A program made the position numbers and the translations under genes. Under the pieces are notes generated by a model. It made no database searches. It was not told where the DNA came from and was given only the letters and a program-made list of their open reading frames with translations. 64,000 nucleotides of DNA, from assembly GCA_965234365.1 (NCBI GenBank), contig OZ248345.1, positions 496,001 to 560,000 on the forward strand, given 5' to 3'. Numbering within the stretch: the stretch's first letter is position 1; each line of letters opens with the position of its first letter. The DNA is from Planktophila grossartii. GTDB lineage: Bacteria > Actinomycetota > Actinomycetes > Nanopelagicales > Nanopelagicaceae. Of the stretch, positions 26,001 to 34,521 are shown in pieces.

Positions 26001-26906
26001 CTAAATCTTGGTACCTACACGCGGTCTTGCCCCAACGATTGCCACACATTGGGCTGCAATCTCGGCGCCAGCCATTAAAGCTCGATGAAGGTCCTTGTGA
26101 CTCGCAAAATGTGAAATAAATCCAGCAGCAAATGAATCTCCAGCCCCTGTTGTATCGGCGACTGTTGTAGGAAGTGCTGGAATCGAGATTGAATGGCCGC
26201 CTCGAGATTTTCCAATCGCGCCATGTGATCCGCGTTTAATCACGACGGTCTGGCACTGTTCAAGAAGATTATTGAGTGCAATCTCAATATCGCTTGCTCC
26301 GGAAAGGTAGATAGCTTCTTCTTCATTGAGAAGGAGAACATTCATCAGCGGAAGCCAAGATTTCACTTCATCGATAGCAACTTCCTTCATTCCGCCTACT
26401 GATGCTGGATCAAAGTAGATAGGAATATTTGCGGCGCGAATCTTTGCGATCATCTCTTTAATGCCAGGAAGTGAGAGTGGATCAAGAGGTGAGTACCCAG
26501 AGATATATACGGCGTCGTAGCCGTCGAGTTCAGGTAGATCGCCGATATGAAGGCCTGAGTTGGCGCCATTGTCAGGAAACATTGTGCGTTCGCCTGTGGG
26601 ATCGACAAGAACTACAACCACACCTGAATGGCCATTTTCAACAACAAGATTATTGTGGCGCACACCGAGCGCATCGAATTCGCTGACAAGTGCAGAGCCA
26701 GCAGCATCATTTCCGACATGGCCAACAATCGTTGATTGCGCTCTTGTTTGAGTAAGCCAGGCAGCCACATTTCCTGCAGCTCCACCGCCATGGGTAGAGA
26801 TTGATGCAGGCGTATCGCTACCGTAATTTATTTGTGAAGGGAGCACTGCAATCTTTGTGACAACATCGAGCATGACATCGCCAATGCAAAGAATGTTGGC
26901 AGTCAT
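26001..26906 (-). CDS. psuK: PfkB-family sugar kinase, probable pseudouridine kinase
   Basis: 301 residues. The N-terminal CIGDVMLDVVTK and GGAAGNVAAWL are the substrate-binding part, and the C-terminal DTTGAGDSFAAGFI contains the anion hole and catalytic Asp of ribokinase-type enzymes. The start is 4 nt after psuG, so the two are co-transcribed. On this context the substrate is most likely pseudouridine, with PsuG then splitting pseudouridine 5'-phosphate into uracil and ribose 5-phosphate. By sequence alone adenosine or ribose kinase cannot be excluded. Confidence 0.8.
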   Translation of the reverse strand: MTANILCIGDVMLDVVTKIAVLPSQINYGSDTPASISTHGGGAAGNVAAWLTQTRAQSTIVGHVGNDAAGSALVSEFDALGVRHNNLVVENGHSGVVVVLVDPTGERTMFPDNGANSGLHIGDLPELDGYDAVYISGYSPLDPLSLPGIKEMIAKIRAANIPIYFDPASVGGMKEVAIDEVKSWLPLMNVLLLNEEEAIYLSGASDIEIALNNLLEQCQTVVIKRGSHGAIGKSRGGHSISIPALPTTVADTTGAGDSFAAGFISHFASHKDLHRALMAGAEIAAQCVAIVGARPRVGTKI

Positions 26907-26910
26907 CGAC

Positions 26911-27819
26911 TTACTTGGCGACCGCTACAGCGATATCTGCAGCAAGTGCTGAGTTCGACTTAATGATCTCGATATTTACTTTAAGTGATTCGCCTTCTGA
27001 TGCGGTGTGGAAATGCTCGAGAAGGAATGGTGTGACTGCCTTACCGATGATGCCGTTCTTGGCAGCGCCTTCGAGTCCGCTCTTCAAGATTGCATCATGA
27101 CGAACACGGTCCATCTCTTTGACTACCGGATTGGCAACAACGAGGGCGTGGATATCTGTCTTCAATGAGTGGCGAGCATGGATGATTGCCGCAATTTCAT
27201 CTGCGCTATCAACTTGATGTTCAAGTGTGTAGCCAGAGTCGGTGAGGTAGAAGCCAGGGAAGTGGGTTGTCTTATATCCAACAAGACCGATGGCAAGTGT
27301 CTCAAGGCGTTCAAGAGTTGCCGCAACATCGAGAATAGATTTCACACCGGCACAGACAACAGTGATATCGAGATCTGAAAGTGCTGTGAGATCTGCAGAT
27401 TCATCGAAAGATTCATTGGCGCCGCGGTGTACTCCGCCGAGCCCTCCGGTCGCAAAGACATGAATGCCGGCCAAGACAGCAAGGTGAGCAGTTGCAGCAA
27501 CTGTTGTTGCCGCGGACTTTCCAGTAGCTGCAATGATTGCAAGGTCGCGACTTGAGGCCTTTGCGATGTCATCGCGGTTAGCGATGGCGACGAGTTGATC
27601 ATCGGTAAGTCCGATGCAGACCTTTCCATCGATAATCGCAATTGTTGCAGGCGTTGCACCGTGATCGCGAACAATCTGCTCGACTTCGCGAGCTACATCA
27701 AGGTTTGATGGGCGTGGTAGCCCGTGGCTAATAATTGTTGATTCAAGGGCGACAACAGGCTTACCTGCTTTAAGGGCCGCAGCAACTTCAGGCGATGGAA
27801 CGAATTCATACGAGTTCAT
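26911..27819 (-). CDS. psuG: pseudouridine-5'-phosphate glycosidase
   Basis: 302 residues, family length. PVVALESTIISHGLPRPSN near 22-40, ATPATIAIIDGKVCIGL, a GGVHRGANESFDESADL stretch and CAGVKSILD are diagnostic of PsuG (IndA). The lysine in the last motif is a candidate catalytic residue. It cleaves the C-C glycosidic bond of pseudouridine 5'-phosphate, a nucleoside-salvage reaction useful in a small-genome plankter taking up RNA debris. The ATG lies 7 nt behind TATTGT, indicating a leaderless mRNA that also carries psuK. Confidence 0.93.
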   Translation of the reverse strand: MNSYEFVPSPEVAAALKAGKPVVALESTIISHGLPRPSNLDVAREVEQIVRDHGATPATIAIIDGKVCIGLTDDQLVAIANRDDIAKASSRDLAIIAATGKSAATTVAATAHLAVLAGIHVFATGGLGGVHRGANESFDESADLTALSDLDITVVCAGVKSILDVAATLERLETLAIGLVGYKTTHFPGFYLTDSGYTLEHQVDSADEIAAIIHARHSLKTDIHALVVANPVVKEMDRVRHDAILKSGLEGAAKNGIIGKAVTPFLLEHFHTASEGESLKVNIEIIKSNSALAADIAVAVAK

Positions 27820-27826
27820 GGCCGCA

Positions 27827-27832
27827 ACAATA
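27827..27832 (-). promoter_or_regulatory. -10 box of psuG (leaderless)
   Basis: Minus-strand TATTGT ends 7 nt before the ATG at 27819. No convincing -35 box. Confidence 0.5.
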
Positions 27833-27851
27833 CCCGTGAGAAGATAGCGCC

Positions 27852-28949
27852 GTGCATTTATCGCAAATCATGCCCTCGATCTTCTCGAGTCTGGGTTTAA
27901 CAACAGCGCATGATTCAATCAATTGTGGCGAAAGTCCTAGCGGGCGCGAACTCGTATTTCTTGTCGATGGCCTAGGCGCAGATCTCTTAAGTAAATATGC
28001 AGATGTAGCTCCATCGCTTTCGCGGATGGTGATGCATGGAAAAGTCACCACATCTTTCCCATCGACAACTGCAACAAGTCTTGCAACGTTGACGACAGGT
28101 GAGATGCCAGGCGCTCATGGAATGTTGGGATACACCGTGCAGGTTCCGCGCAGCGGGGGACGAGTTCTCAACTCTTTGAAGTGGGATGAACGCGTTGACC
28201 CAGTGATGTGGCAACCCGTGCCCACTCTCTTTGAACGCGCCAGTGCAGAAGGAATCTCGACAACACATGTGGCTGCAAAGCGTTACGAAAATACAGGATT
28301 TACCCGCGCAGTATTCCGCGGGGCCAACTACAAAGGCGCCAACGTCTCAGCTGATCTCATCTCTGAAACTGTTGCAGCGCTGCAGAAATCTCCATCTTTT
28401 GTCTATCTCTACGTCAATGATGTGGATTCAGCAGGCCACTCTGATGGAGTTGGATCTGAAAAGTGGATTGCAGCGCTAAAGAGCGTTGATGATTTAGTAA
28501 AGGCTCTCATGCAGAAGTTACCTAAGGGGACACGTATCTGGCTTACCGCCGATCACGGAATGATTAACGTGGAAGAGAAGATCGTCATGGGCCAAGAGAA
28601 TGAGCTCCTCGCCGATATCGCCGTCATTGCAGGCGAACCACGCATGCGCCATCTCTATCTTTCAACAGAGAGCGCTAGCGCAGAGAAAGAAGTGATCTCG
28701 CGGTGGGAGAGCGCACTTGGCTCGAAGGTCACTATGCATACACGTCAGAGTGCAATTACAGCAGGGCTCTTTGGTCCCAATGTTTCTCTCGATGCATCAG
28801 AACGTGCTGGTGATGTCATTGCGATTGCTCAAGGAAATCTTGTTCTCCTTGATCCAGAGCGCGCAGATAAAGAGGGCGCGATGATTGGCCACCACGGTGG
28901 CGATAGCGTTATTGAAAGTTCTGTGCCTTTATTGCTGCACAGCGTTTAA
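27852..28949 (+). CDS. alkaline phosphatase-superfamily phosphodiesterase/nucleotide pyrophosphatase
   Basis: 365 residues of the type I phosphodiesterase fold. FLVDGLGADLL near residue 35 holds the first metal Asp, TTSFPSTTATSLATL near 73 the nucleophile Thr/Ser, YVNDVDSAGH and TADHGM further metal ligands, and GHHGG a late His. It hydrolyses phosphodiester or pyrophosphate bonds of nucleotides, or a phosphoglycolipid headgroup. The start is GTG 27852, with ATG 27870 as an alternative. No signal peptide is visible, so a cytoplasmic role is likely. The gene diverges from psuG. Confidence 0.85.
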   Translation: MHLSQIMPSIFSSLGLTTAHDSINCGESPSGRELVFLVDGLGADLLSKYADVAPSLSRMVMHGKVTTSFPSTTATSLATLTTGEMPGAHGMLGYTVQVPRSGGRVLNSLKWDERVDPVMWQPVPTLFERASAEGISTTHVAAKRYENTGFTRAVFRGANYKGANVSADLISETVAALQKSPSFVYLYVNDVDSAGHSDGVGSEKWIAALKSVDDLVKALMQKLPKGTRIWLTADHGMINVEEKIVMGQENELLADIAVIAGEPRMRHLYLSTESASAEKEVISRWESALGSKVTMHTRQSAITAGLFGPNVSLDASERAGDVIAIAQGNLVLLDPERADKEGAMIGHHGGDSVIESSVPLLLHSV

Positions 28950-28952
28950 AAA

Positions 28953-29789
28953 CTAGTTGTCCTCGGGAGTCTCTTCAGTTTTACGGCCGAACATAATTTC
29001 ATCCCATGAAGGAACCTTTGCTCGCGCTGTAATGCCATCTTGAGAATCTGCAGCGGTTGGTGTCTCGCGAATAACAGCAAGACGTGGTGTCTCAGCCTTT
29101 TCTTCAGGAGCGTTTAAGAGATCTGCAATACGAACAATCTCTGGTTCAACTTTCGGCTCTTCCAAACGAGAAGGATGTGTTGGCTCTGAGTAGATCATGG
29201 CTGGTGCAGCTGCGCGTGCAGGTGCTTCTTCATCGATGAGCCATGCGCCGTTATCGTCAGATGCATCGAGTGCGCGACGAGATAGATCGAAGTTCCAGGT
29301 AGCGATTCCATTGCCATCGCGATTTGGATAGTGAAGTTCGATATGCCATGTGCCATCTGCAAGGCGCCATGTATTCCAAGAAATCTGATCGACATCGACG
29401 CCACGTGGAGCAAGCTTTGCGAGAACTACATCACCAAATGTGAGGTCGGTGCGATGAGCATCTTTACGCATGATGAGTTGGCGTGCATTGGAGAGAATGT
29501 ATTCGCGCTCTTGCATGATGGGACCAGAGAAGCGTTCGACCTTATCGACCGTTGTCTGACCTTCGCGAGCGATTTGTTCAAAGCTTTCACCTGCACGAAG
29601 TCTGCGCTGGATCTCTTTTACAGAGATTGATTCAACCGCATTGCTGGCTGGAACTGATGTGAGCCGTGGTTGATTTACGGTCGCACGGAGAGTGTCGCTG
29701 ATACGAAGTGAAAAATTATTCCCATCGGTATCGACAAGCGAGAGATGGCTTCCATCTTCTGTCTTGCCATCTAAACGAAGCTCAGTCAT
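28953..29789 (-). CDS. sepH: septation protein SepH
   Basis: 278 residues. The N-terminal DUF3071 domain (about 1-170) includes ISVKEIQRRLRAGESFEQIA, a helix-turn-helix, and YILSNARQLIMRKDAHR; the C-terminal half is a disordered Pro/Glu/Ala-rich tail. In Streptomyces and Mycobacterium SepH stimulates FtsZ assembly in cell division. The ATG lies 6 nt behind TATTCT, a leaderless start. It diverges from an inositol monophosphatase-type gene that is also predicted leaderless. Confidence 0.93.
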   Translation of the reverse strand: MTELRLDGKTEDGSHLSLVDTDGNNFSLRISDTLRATVNQPRLTSVPASNAVESISVKEIQRRLRAGESFEQIAREGQTTVDKVERFSGPIMQEREYILSNARQLIMRKDAHRTDLTFGDVVLAKLAPRGVDVDQISWNTWRLADGTWHIELHYPNRDGNGIATWNFDLSRRALDASDDNGAWLIDEEAPARAAAPAMIYSEPTHPSRLEEPKVEPEIVRIADLLNAPEEKAETPRLAVIRETPTAADSQDGITARAKVPSWDEIMFGRKTEETPEDN

Positions 29790-29795
29790 GGGGTG

Positions 29796-29801
29796 AGAAT
29801 A
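29796..29801 (-). promoter_or_regulatory. -10 box of sepH (leaderless)
   Basis: Minus-strand TATTCT ends 6 nt before the ATG at 29789. Confidence 0.6.
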
Positions 29802-29838
29802 ACCGATGGGGTGGTATTTTCACGAGAGATAGACCCTT

Positions 29839-29844
29839 TAGACT
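29839..29844 (+). promoter_or_regulatory. -10 box of the IMPase gene (leaderless)
   Basis: TAGACT ends 6 nt before the ATG at 29851; it is back to back with the sepH promoter, 37 nt apart. Confidence 0.6.
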
Positions 29845-29850
29845 TCATAT

Positions 29851-30615
29851 ATGCATGAAGATTTGCTCGAACTTGCGAAGAAAGTCGGCGCTGAGGCAGC
29901 CGAGCTCCTCATGGACCGCCCACCAGCCTTTGAAATCGAAGAGAAGTCGACTGCCATCGATATCGCCACTCAGATGGATAAGAAGGCAGAAACTTTTATT
30001 GTGCAATCACTTCTTGCAGCTCGCCCCGATGATGGAATCCTCGGCGAGGAAGGTGCTGAGGTTGCAAGTAAATCTGGGATCACTTGGGTTATCGATCCAC
30101 TCGATGGAACAGTTAATTACTTTTATGGACTTCCTGGTTGGAATGTCTCAATCGCTGCAAAAGATAAAGATGGATCTGTCGTAGGCGTTGTCACCGCCCC
30201 AACAATCAATTCAACATGGTGGGCATCTCGTGGAGGCGGCGCATTCTTCAATGGCAGCAAGATCAAGACCAATGAGCCTGTTGCCTTTGATCGCGCATTT
30301 ATCGGTACAGGATTTCAATACGATGTTGCACATCGCGGTCGTCAGATCGAAAATGTTGGACGTATGCTTCCGCTGATTCGCGATATTCGTCGCAATGGTG
30401 CAGCTGCCGTCGATATCTGCTCTGTTGCGATGGGCGCACTCGATGCGTACTTTGAAGATGGTTTAAAGGAATGGGATTGGGCTGCTGCCTCATTGGTTGC
30501 TACTGAGGCAGGGGCGAATTTCGGTCTCTATGGTCAGGCTCCCTATATGACCACCCTGGCGGCAGGTCCGACCCTCTATGCCGAACTCGAAGGCTTCCTC
30601 AACCTCCACGCGTAG
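29851..30615 (+). CDS. inositol monophosphatase-family phosphatase
   Basis: 254 residues with the two family signatures: WVIDPLDGTVNYFYGLP near 88-104 (metal-binding DPLDGT) and KEWDWAAASLVATEAGA near 209-225. Glu in LGEEGAE supplies the other metal ligand. The family removes phosphate from inositol monophosphate, histidinol phosphate (HisN), fructose 1,6-bisphosphate or PAP. Actinobacteria make inositol for mycothiol and phosphatidylinositol, and HisN is also an option. The substrate cannot be decided from sequence. Confidence 0.88.
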   Translation: MHEDLLELAKKVGAEAAELLMDRPPAFEIEEKSTAIDIATQMDKKAETFIVQSLLAARPDDGILGEEGAEVASKSGITWVIDPLDGTVNYFYGLPGWNVSIAAKDKDGSVVGVVTAPTINSTWWASRGGGAFFNGSKIKTNEPVAFDRAFIGTGFQYDVAHRGRQIENVGRMLPLIRDIRRNGAAAVDICSVAMGALDAYFEDGLKEWDWAAASLVATEAGANFGLYGQAPYMTTLAAGPTLYAELEGFLNLHA

Positions 30616-30678
30616 ATTCTGCGGGGGAGAAGACCCGATTTACGCTCAGAGCCCCTTCTATGGCAAGATACGCAGTCT

Positions 30679-30696
30679 GCACGGCGATACCCGTGC
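30679..30696 (+). other. hairpin in the rplS leader
   Basis: GCACGG (30679-30684), a 6-nt loop and CCGTGC (30691-30696) form a perfect stem 29 nt before rplS. It could be part of an L19 autoregulatory leader, but no known leader motif is recognised. Confidence 0.35.
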
Positions 30697-30725
30697 TTGT
30701 AGATAAGTAATGAACAGGAATCACC

Positions 30726-31268
30726 ATGAATATTCTCGACGTTGTAGATGCAGCCTCACTTCGTAAGGACATCCCACAGTTCCGCGCAGGCGATGAGCTC
30801 AAGATTCACGTCCGTGTTATCGAAGGTAACAAGTCACGTCTTCAGGTATTCCAGGGAATCGTTATCGGTCGCCAGGGCGACGGAGTCCGCGAAACTTTCA
30901 CAATCCGTAAGGTCTCTTACGGCGTTGGCGTAGAGCGCACATTCCCAGTTCACACACCAGTTATTGAGAAGATTGAACTCGTCACAAAGGGCGATGTTCG
31001 TCGTGCAAAGCTCTACTACCTCCGCGATCTCCGCGGTAAGGCTGCAAAGATTCGCGAAAAGCGCGATGGCATTGTTGGCTACGGTGATGGAATCCTTTCA
31101 ACTCCTGTTGCTGAGGTTGTTCCAGTAGTAGAAGAAGCTCCGGTTGTAGAAGCTGTTGTAGAGGCACCTGTTGCTGAAGCGGTAGTTGAAGCACCAGTGG
31201 TTGAAGCAGTTGCTGAAGAAGCTCCAGTTGCAGAAGCACCAGCAACTGAAGAAAAGCCTGCAGAGTAA
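30726..31268 (+). CDS. rplS: 50S ribosomal protein L19 with acidic C-terminal extension
   Basis: A large-subunit protein at the 30S/50S interface. Residues 1-115 are a standard L19 (IPQFRAGDELKIHVRVIEGN, VIGRQGDGVRETFTIRK, RRAKLYYLRDLRGKAA). The remaining ~50 residues, from about 130, are an E/A/P/V repeat (EAPVVEAVVEAPVAEAV type), making the protein 180 residues against about 115 in most bacteria. The DNA of the tail is a diverged 15-18 bp repeat. AACAGGAA precedes the ATG. It heads the rplS-lepB-rnhB block. Confidence 0.96.
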   Translation: MNILDVVDAASLRKDIPQFRAGDELKIHVRVIEGNKSRLQVFQGIVIGRQGDGVRETFTIRKVSYGVGVERTFPVHTPVIEKIELVTKGDVRRAKLYYLRDLRGKAAKIREKRDGIVGYGDGILSTPVAEVVPVVEEAPVVEAVVEAPVAEAVVEAPVVEAVAEEAPVAEAPATEEKPAE

Positions 31269-31282
31269 CCAACTCTCTTCTC

Positions 31283-31933
31283 ATGCCACGCAAGGGCTCG
31301 GTCCTTCGTGAGTTCCCGATTCTCGTAATCGTTGCGCTCGCCGTTTCACTTCTTATCAAGACTTTCCTTGTGCAATTCTTCTTTATCCCTTCAGGGTCTA
31401 TGGAGAACACACTTCAGATTAGTGATCGAGTTGCAGTCAACAAGGTTCCCTTTATCTCTGACTCCATCAACCGAGGCGATGTCGTCGTATTCCGCGATCC
31501 AGCTAATTGGTTAACTGAGCCTTACGCAACTACTGAAAACAAAATTATTGCAAAGATTAAAGAAGGCCTTGTCACAGTTGGCGTTCTTCCCAACCCTGCA
31601 AAGCAATATCTAGTTAAGCGCGTCATTGGCATTGCTGGCGATCACGTTATCTGCTGCAGCAATGGAAAGCTCACCATCAACGGTAAAGAGACCAACGAGC
31701 CATACATCTTCGCCGGAAATAAGGCGAGTGAGATGGATTTCAACATCACTGTTCCCGAAGGAAAAATCTGGGTGATGGGCGATCACCGCGGTTCATCAGC
31801 GGATTCTCGTTACCACCAAGATGATGTCAATCATGGTTTTGTTCCAGTAGAAAAAGTTACTGGTCGCGTATTCGCAAAAATTTGGCCACTTAAGCATGTG
31901 GGCCTCGTTCCTAACCACGATCCCATCAAGTAA
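31283..31933 (+). CDS. lepB: signal peptidase I
   Basis: Cleaves signal peptides of exported proteins at the outer face of the membrane. 216 residues, one N-terminal transmembrane helix (11-34), then box B FIPSGSMENTL with catalytic Ser39, and box D YLVKRVIGIAGDHV with catalytic Lys112. Box E GDHRGSSADSRYH follows near 168-180. There is no second helix, as in Gram-positive type enzymes. It starts 14 nt after rplS in the conserved actinobacterial order rplS-lepB-rnhB. Confidence 0.95.
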   Translation: MPRKGSVLREFPILVIVALAVSLLIKTFLVQFFFIPSGSMENTLQISDRVAVNKVPFISDSINRGDVVVFRDPANWLTEPYATTENKIIAKIKEGLVTVGVLPNPAKQYLVKRVIGIAGDHVICCSNGKLTINGKETNEPYIFAGNKASEMDFNITVPEGKIWVMGDHRGSSADSRYHQDDVNHGFVPVEKVTGRVFAKIWPLKHVGLVPNHDPIK

Positions 31934-31957
31934 TAATCCTAGATAGATTTCACAGGC

Positions 31958-32563
31958 ATGAAAGCGATCGAAGAGCTTCTTCGTAACGCTGGCATTTCTC
32001 CCATTGCAGGTGTTGATGAAGCAGGTCGCGGACCATGCGCAGGCCCTCTCGTTGTCGCCGCTGTAATTCTCAAAGATCCTAACGATCCGAAGCTTGCAGA
32101 AGTTCGTGATTCCAAGGAAGTCTCCGAAGGTAAACGCGAAATTCTCTTTGATGTAATCATGGAATTTGCCGAAAGTGTCAGCGTCATTATCGTGCCACCA
32201 TCAGAAATCGATGAACGTGGTGTGCATGCTGCAAACCTCGATGGAATGCGCCGAGCTGTTAAAGGCTTACAGATTGAACCTGCCTATGTATTAACTGATG
32301 GATATGCAATCGAAGGTTTAGCTATTCCCAATGTCGCTGTCTGGAAGGGCGATCAAGTAGTTACGGCAATCAGCGCTGCATCGATAATCGCCAAGGTAAC
32401 CCGAGATCGCATGATGATTGAACTTGATAAAACCTATCCGCAATATGGCTTTGCAAAACATAAGGGCTATATCACGGCAGTTCACACAAAGGCTTTGGCA
32501 GAACATGGTCCGTGTATAGAACACCGTAAATCTTTCTCCAATATCGCAGCGCTTCTTCAGTAA
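31958..32563 (+). CDS. rnhB: ribonuclease HII
   Basis: Removes ribonucleotides from DNA and RNA of RNA:DNA hybrids. 201 residues; GVDEAGRGPCAGPLVVAAV supplies Asp20 and Glu21 of the active site. Further acidic residues are in LTDGYAI and in the downstream SIIAKVTRDRMM context with KGY. A TAGATT box ends 8 nt before the ATG, so it may have its own near-leaderless promoter besides read-through from lepB, whose stop is 24 nt upstream. Confidence 0.95.
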   Translation: MKAIEELLRNAGISPIAGVDEAGRGPCAGPLVVAAVILKDPNDPKLAEVRDSKEVSEGKREILFDVIMEFAESVSVIIVPPSEIDERGVHAANLDGMRRAVKGLQIEPAYVLTDGYAIEGLAIPNVAVWKGDQVVTAISAASIIAKVTRDRMMIELDKTYPQYGFAKHKGYITAVHTKALAEHGPCIEHRKSFSNIAALLQ

Positions 32564-32610
32564 TTTCCACAACCCCGAATATTTCTTCGTAGCCGTTCAG
32601 CGGCAGGTCT

Positions 32611-32616
32611 TACCCT
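32611..32616 (+). promoter_or_regulatory. -10 box of yraN (leaderless)
   Basis: TACCCT ends 7 nt before the ATG at 32624. It would drive the yraN-comM-dprA operon separately from rnhB. Confidence 0.55.
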
Positions 32617-32623
32617 CTCGCGC

Positions 32624-33004
32624 ATGGTGGCTAGAGTAAAACGTCCCGGCGCTAAGCAGCGCACCGGTGCATTTGGAGAAGAAGTAACTGCTCAATATCT
32701 GTTGGCGCGAGGCGATGAAATTCTCGATCGCAATTGGCGGATTCGAGAAGGTGAGATTGATTTAGTTTCCTTGGGCAGCGACGGAGCCTTTCACTTCATC
32801 GAGGTAAAGACTCGCAGCTCCCTTGCCTTCGGCCATCCATTTGAGGCAATCAATCGCGAGAAAGCGCATCGCATGCAGCGATTAGCTATGGGATGGCTAG
32901 CCACACACGGTTGCTTAGGGTGTGAATACAGCATTGATGTCGTCGCAATTCTGATTGCAGCCGACGGAACCCATACCTTGGAATACCGAGGTAATTTGCT
33001 ATGA
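32624..33004 (+). CDS. yraN: UPF0102/YraN family endonuclease-like protein
   Basis: 126 residues with a restriction-endonuclease-like core: GEEVTAQYLLARGDEILDRN, then REGEIDLVS and FHFIEVKTRSS, giving the D-ExK pattern of PD-(D/E)XK nucleases. The family lies next to comM and dprA in many bacteria and is presumed to act in DNA processing, without proven function. The TGA overlaps the ATG of comM as ATGA (33001-33004), so the two are coupled. Confidence 0.92.
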   Translation: MVARVKRPGAKQRTGAFGEEVTAQYLLARGDEILDRNWRIREGEIDLVSLGSDGAFHFIEVKTRSSLAFGHPFEAINREKAHRMQRLAMGWLATHGCLGCEYSIDVVAILIAADGTHTLEYRGNLL

Positions 33005-34521
33005 GTATCGGTCAAACCCACAGCGTTGCATTACTCGGCTTAACAGGAAGCGTCGTTGAAATTGAAGTTGATATTTCAGATGGAATTCCCATGTATTCAC
33101 TCCTAGGGCTTCCCGATGCTGCGCTTCAGGAATCTCGCGACCGAGTGCGGGCAGCGATATCAAATTGCAATGAAGTCTGGCCCAATAGAAAGGTAACTGT
33201 TTCGCTCTCACCAGCTTGGTTACCTAAGAGCGGTTCAAGCTTTGATCTCTCCATTGCGCTGGCAATCTTGATTGCACACGGAACCCTTCCGCAAGAACCC
33301 TTTGACTCAATGGTTGTACTCGGAGAACTTGCTCTCGATGGAAAGGTTCGTTCCGTTCGAGGAGTCCTTCCTGCATTAATTGCGGCATATAAATCTGGAA
33401 TAACACGCGCCATCGTTCCTGCTGCAAATCGTTCAGAGGCTGCACTCATGACACAGATGGAAATCCTGACTTTCGAATCACTCCGCGAAGTTCTCTTATG
33501 GGGACGCACAGGCGAACATCCCGTTGCACAAGAGCTTGACTTAGAACCAACCGATATCGATGAATATCTTGATTTCGCCGATGTTGCAGGACAGAGCAAA
33601 GCGCGATTTGCTGCTGAGGTTGCCGCGAGCGGAGGGCATCACTTACTACTTATAGGCCCACCCGGTACCGGCAAGACAATGATTGCATCGCGTATTCCAA
33701 CGATCCTTCCCTCACTGACAATCGATCAAGCGCTCGAAGTCACCGCAGTACATTCAATTTCTGGGGCCTTGGGTTCACGATCGCCGATGTCGCTCGTTGC
33801 TCCGATTGTTTCGCCGCATCACACAGCATCGCGCGTAGCAATCGTTGGTGGTGGATCACATGTCATCAAACCCGGAGCATGCAGTTTGGCCCACCATGGA
33901 GTTCTCTTCATCGACGAAGCACCAGAGTGCGCTATCGGAGTTCTTGATTCACTTCGACAGCCACTCGAATCTGGAACTATCACCATCACACGTAGCGTTG
34001 GCAATATAACTTTTCCGGCGCACTTCCTTCTGGTGCTCGCTGCAAACCCATGTCCGTGCGGAAAGTTCACCGGTAAAGGTCGTAACTGCACATGCACATC
34101 AGTACAAGTTCGGCGCTACCTAGGAAAACTTTCCGGCCCACTGATGGATCGCATAGATATGCGCGTGCAAGTTGACCCTGTAAGCCGGGTAGAGATGGCG
34201 CAGACTGAACTTGGAGAGAGCAGCGCCGAAATTCGAGCGCGAGTAATGATTGCGCGACAAGCAGCTGCACAGCGATTCAGTAACGATTCTTGGCAGCTCA
34301 ACGCACAGATCCCGAGTCGCGAGTTGCGCGGCAAATATCGCCCGCAGCGAGATGCGATGAATTTTCTCCACGATGAACTCGATAGCGAACGCATCACCGC
34401 ACGCGGATTACATAAAGTCATTCGCTTGTCCTGGACCCTCGCTGATTTAGCAGGACATGCAGTTCCTACTCTTGAAGATGTCGAACGCGCCCACTCTCTC
34501 CGCGAAGGAACCGATCTATGA
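33001..34521 (+). CDS. comM: YifB/ComM family Mg-chelatase-like AAA ATPase
   Basis: 506 residues: an N-terminal Lon-protease-like domain (LPDAALQESRDRVRAAI, SPAWLPKSGSSFDL) and an AAA+ core with Walker A GPPGTGKT near 220 and Walker B HHGVLFIDEAPE. A Zn-like CPCGKFTGKGRNCTC is near 348-362, with the C-terminal YRPQRDAMNF region after it. ComM is a hexameric branch-migration helicase that extends recombination in natural transformation. It overlaps yraN and dprA by ATGA on each side, so the three form one translational unit. Confidence 0.93.
   Translation: MSIGQTHSVALLGLTGSVVEIEVDISDGIPMYSLLGLPDAALQESRDRVRAAISNCNEVWPNRKVTVSLSPAWLPKSGSSFDLSIALAILIAHGTLPQEPFDSMVVLGELALDGKVRSVRGVLPALIAAYKSGITRAIVPAANRSEAALMTQMEILTFESLREVLLWGRTGEHPVAQELDLEPTDIDEYLDFADVAGQSKARFAAEVAASGGHHLLLIGPPGTGKTMIASRIPTILPSLTIDQALEVTAVHSISGALGSRSPMSLVAPIVSPHHTASRVAIVGGGSHVIKPGACSLAHHGVLFIDEAPECAIGVLDSLRQPLESGTITITRSVGNITFPAHFLLVLAANPCPCGKFTGKGRNCTCTSVQVRRYLGKLSGPLMDRIDMRVQVDPVSRVEMAQTELGESSAEIRARVMIARQAAAQRFSNDSWQLNAQIPSRELRGKYRPQRDAMNFLHDELDSERITARGLHKVIRLSWTLADLAGHAVPTLEDVERAHSLREGTDL

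Noticed and set aside
25975..26049. Upstream start of parC overlapping psuK
   Set aside because: The extension has no similarity to ParC and overlaps the psuK end; ATG 25974 gives a normal start.
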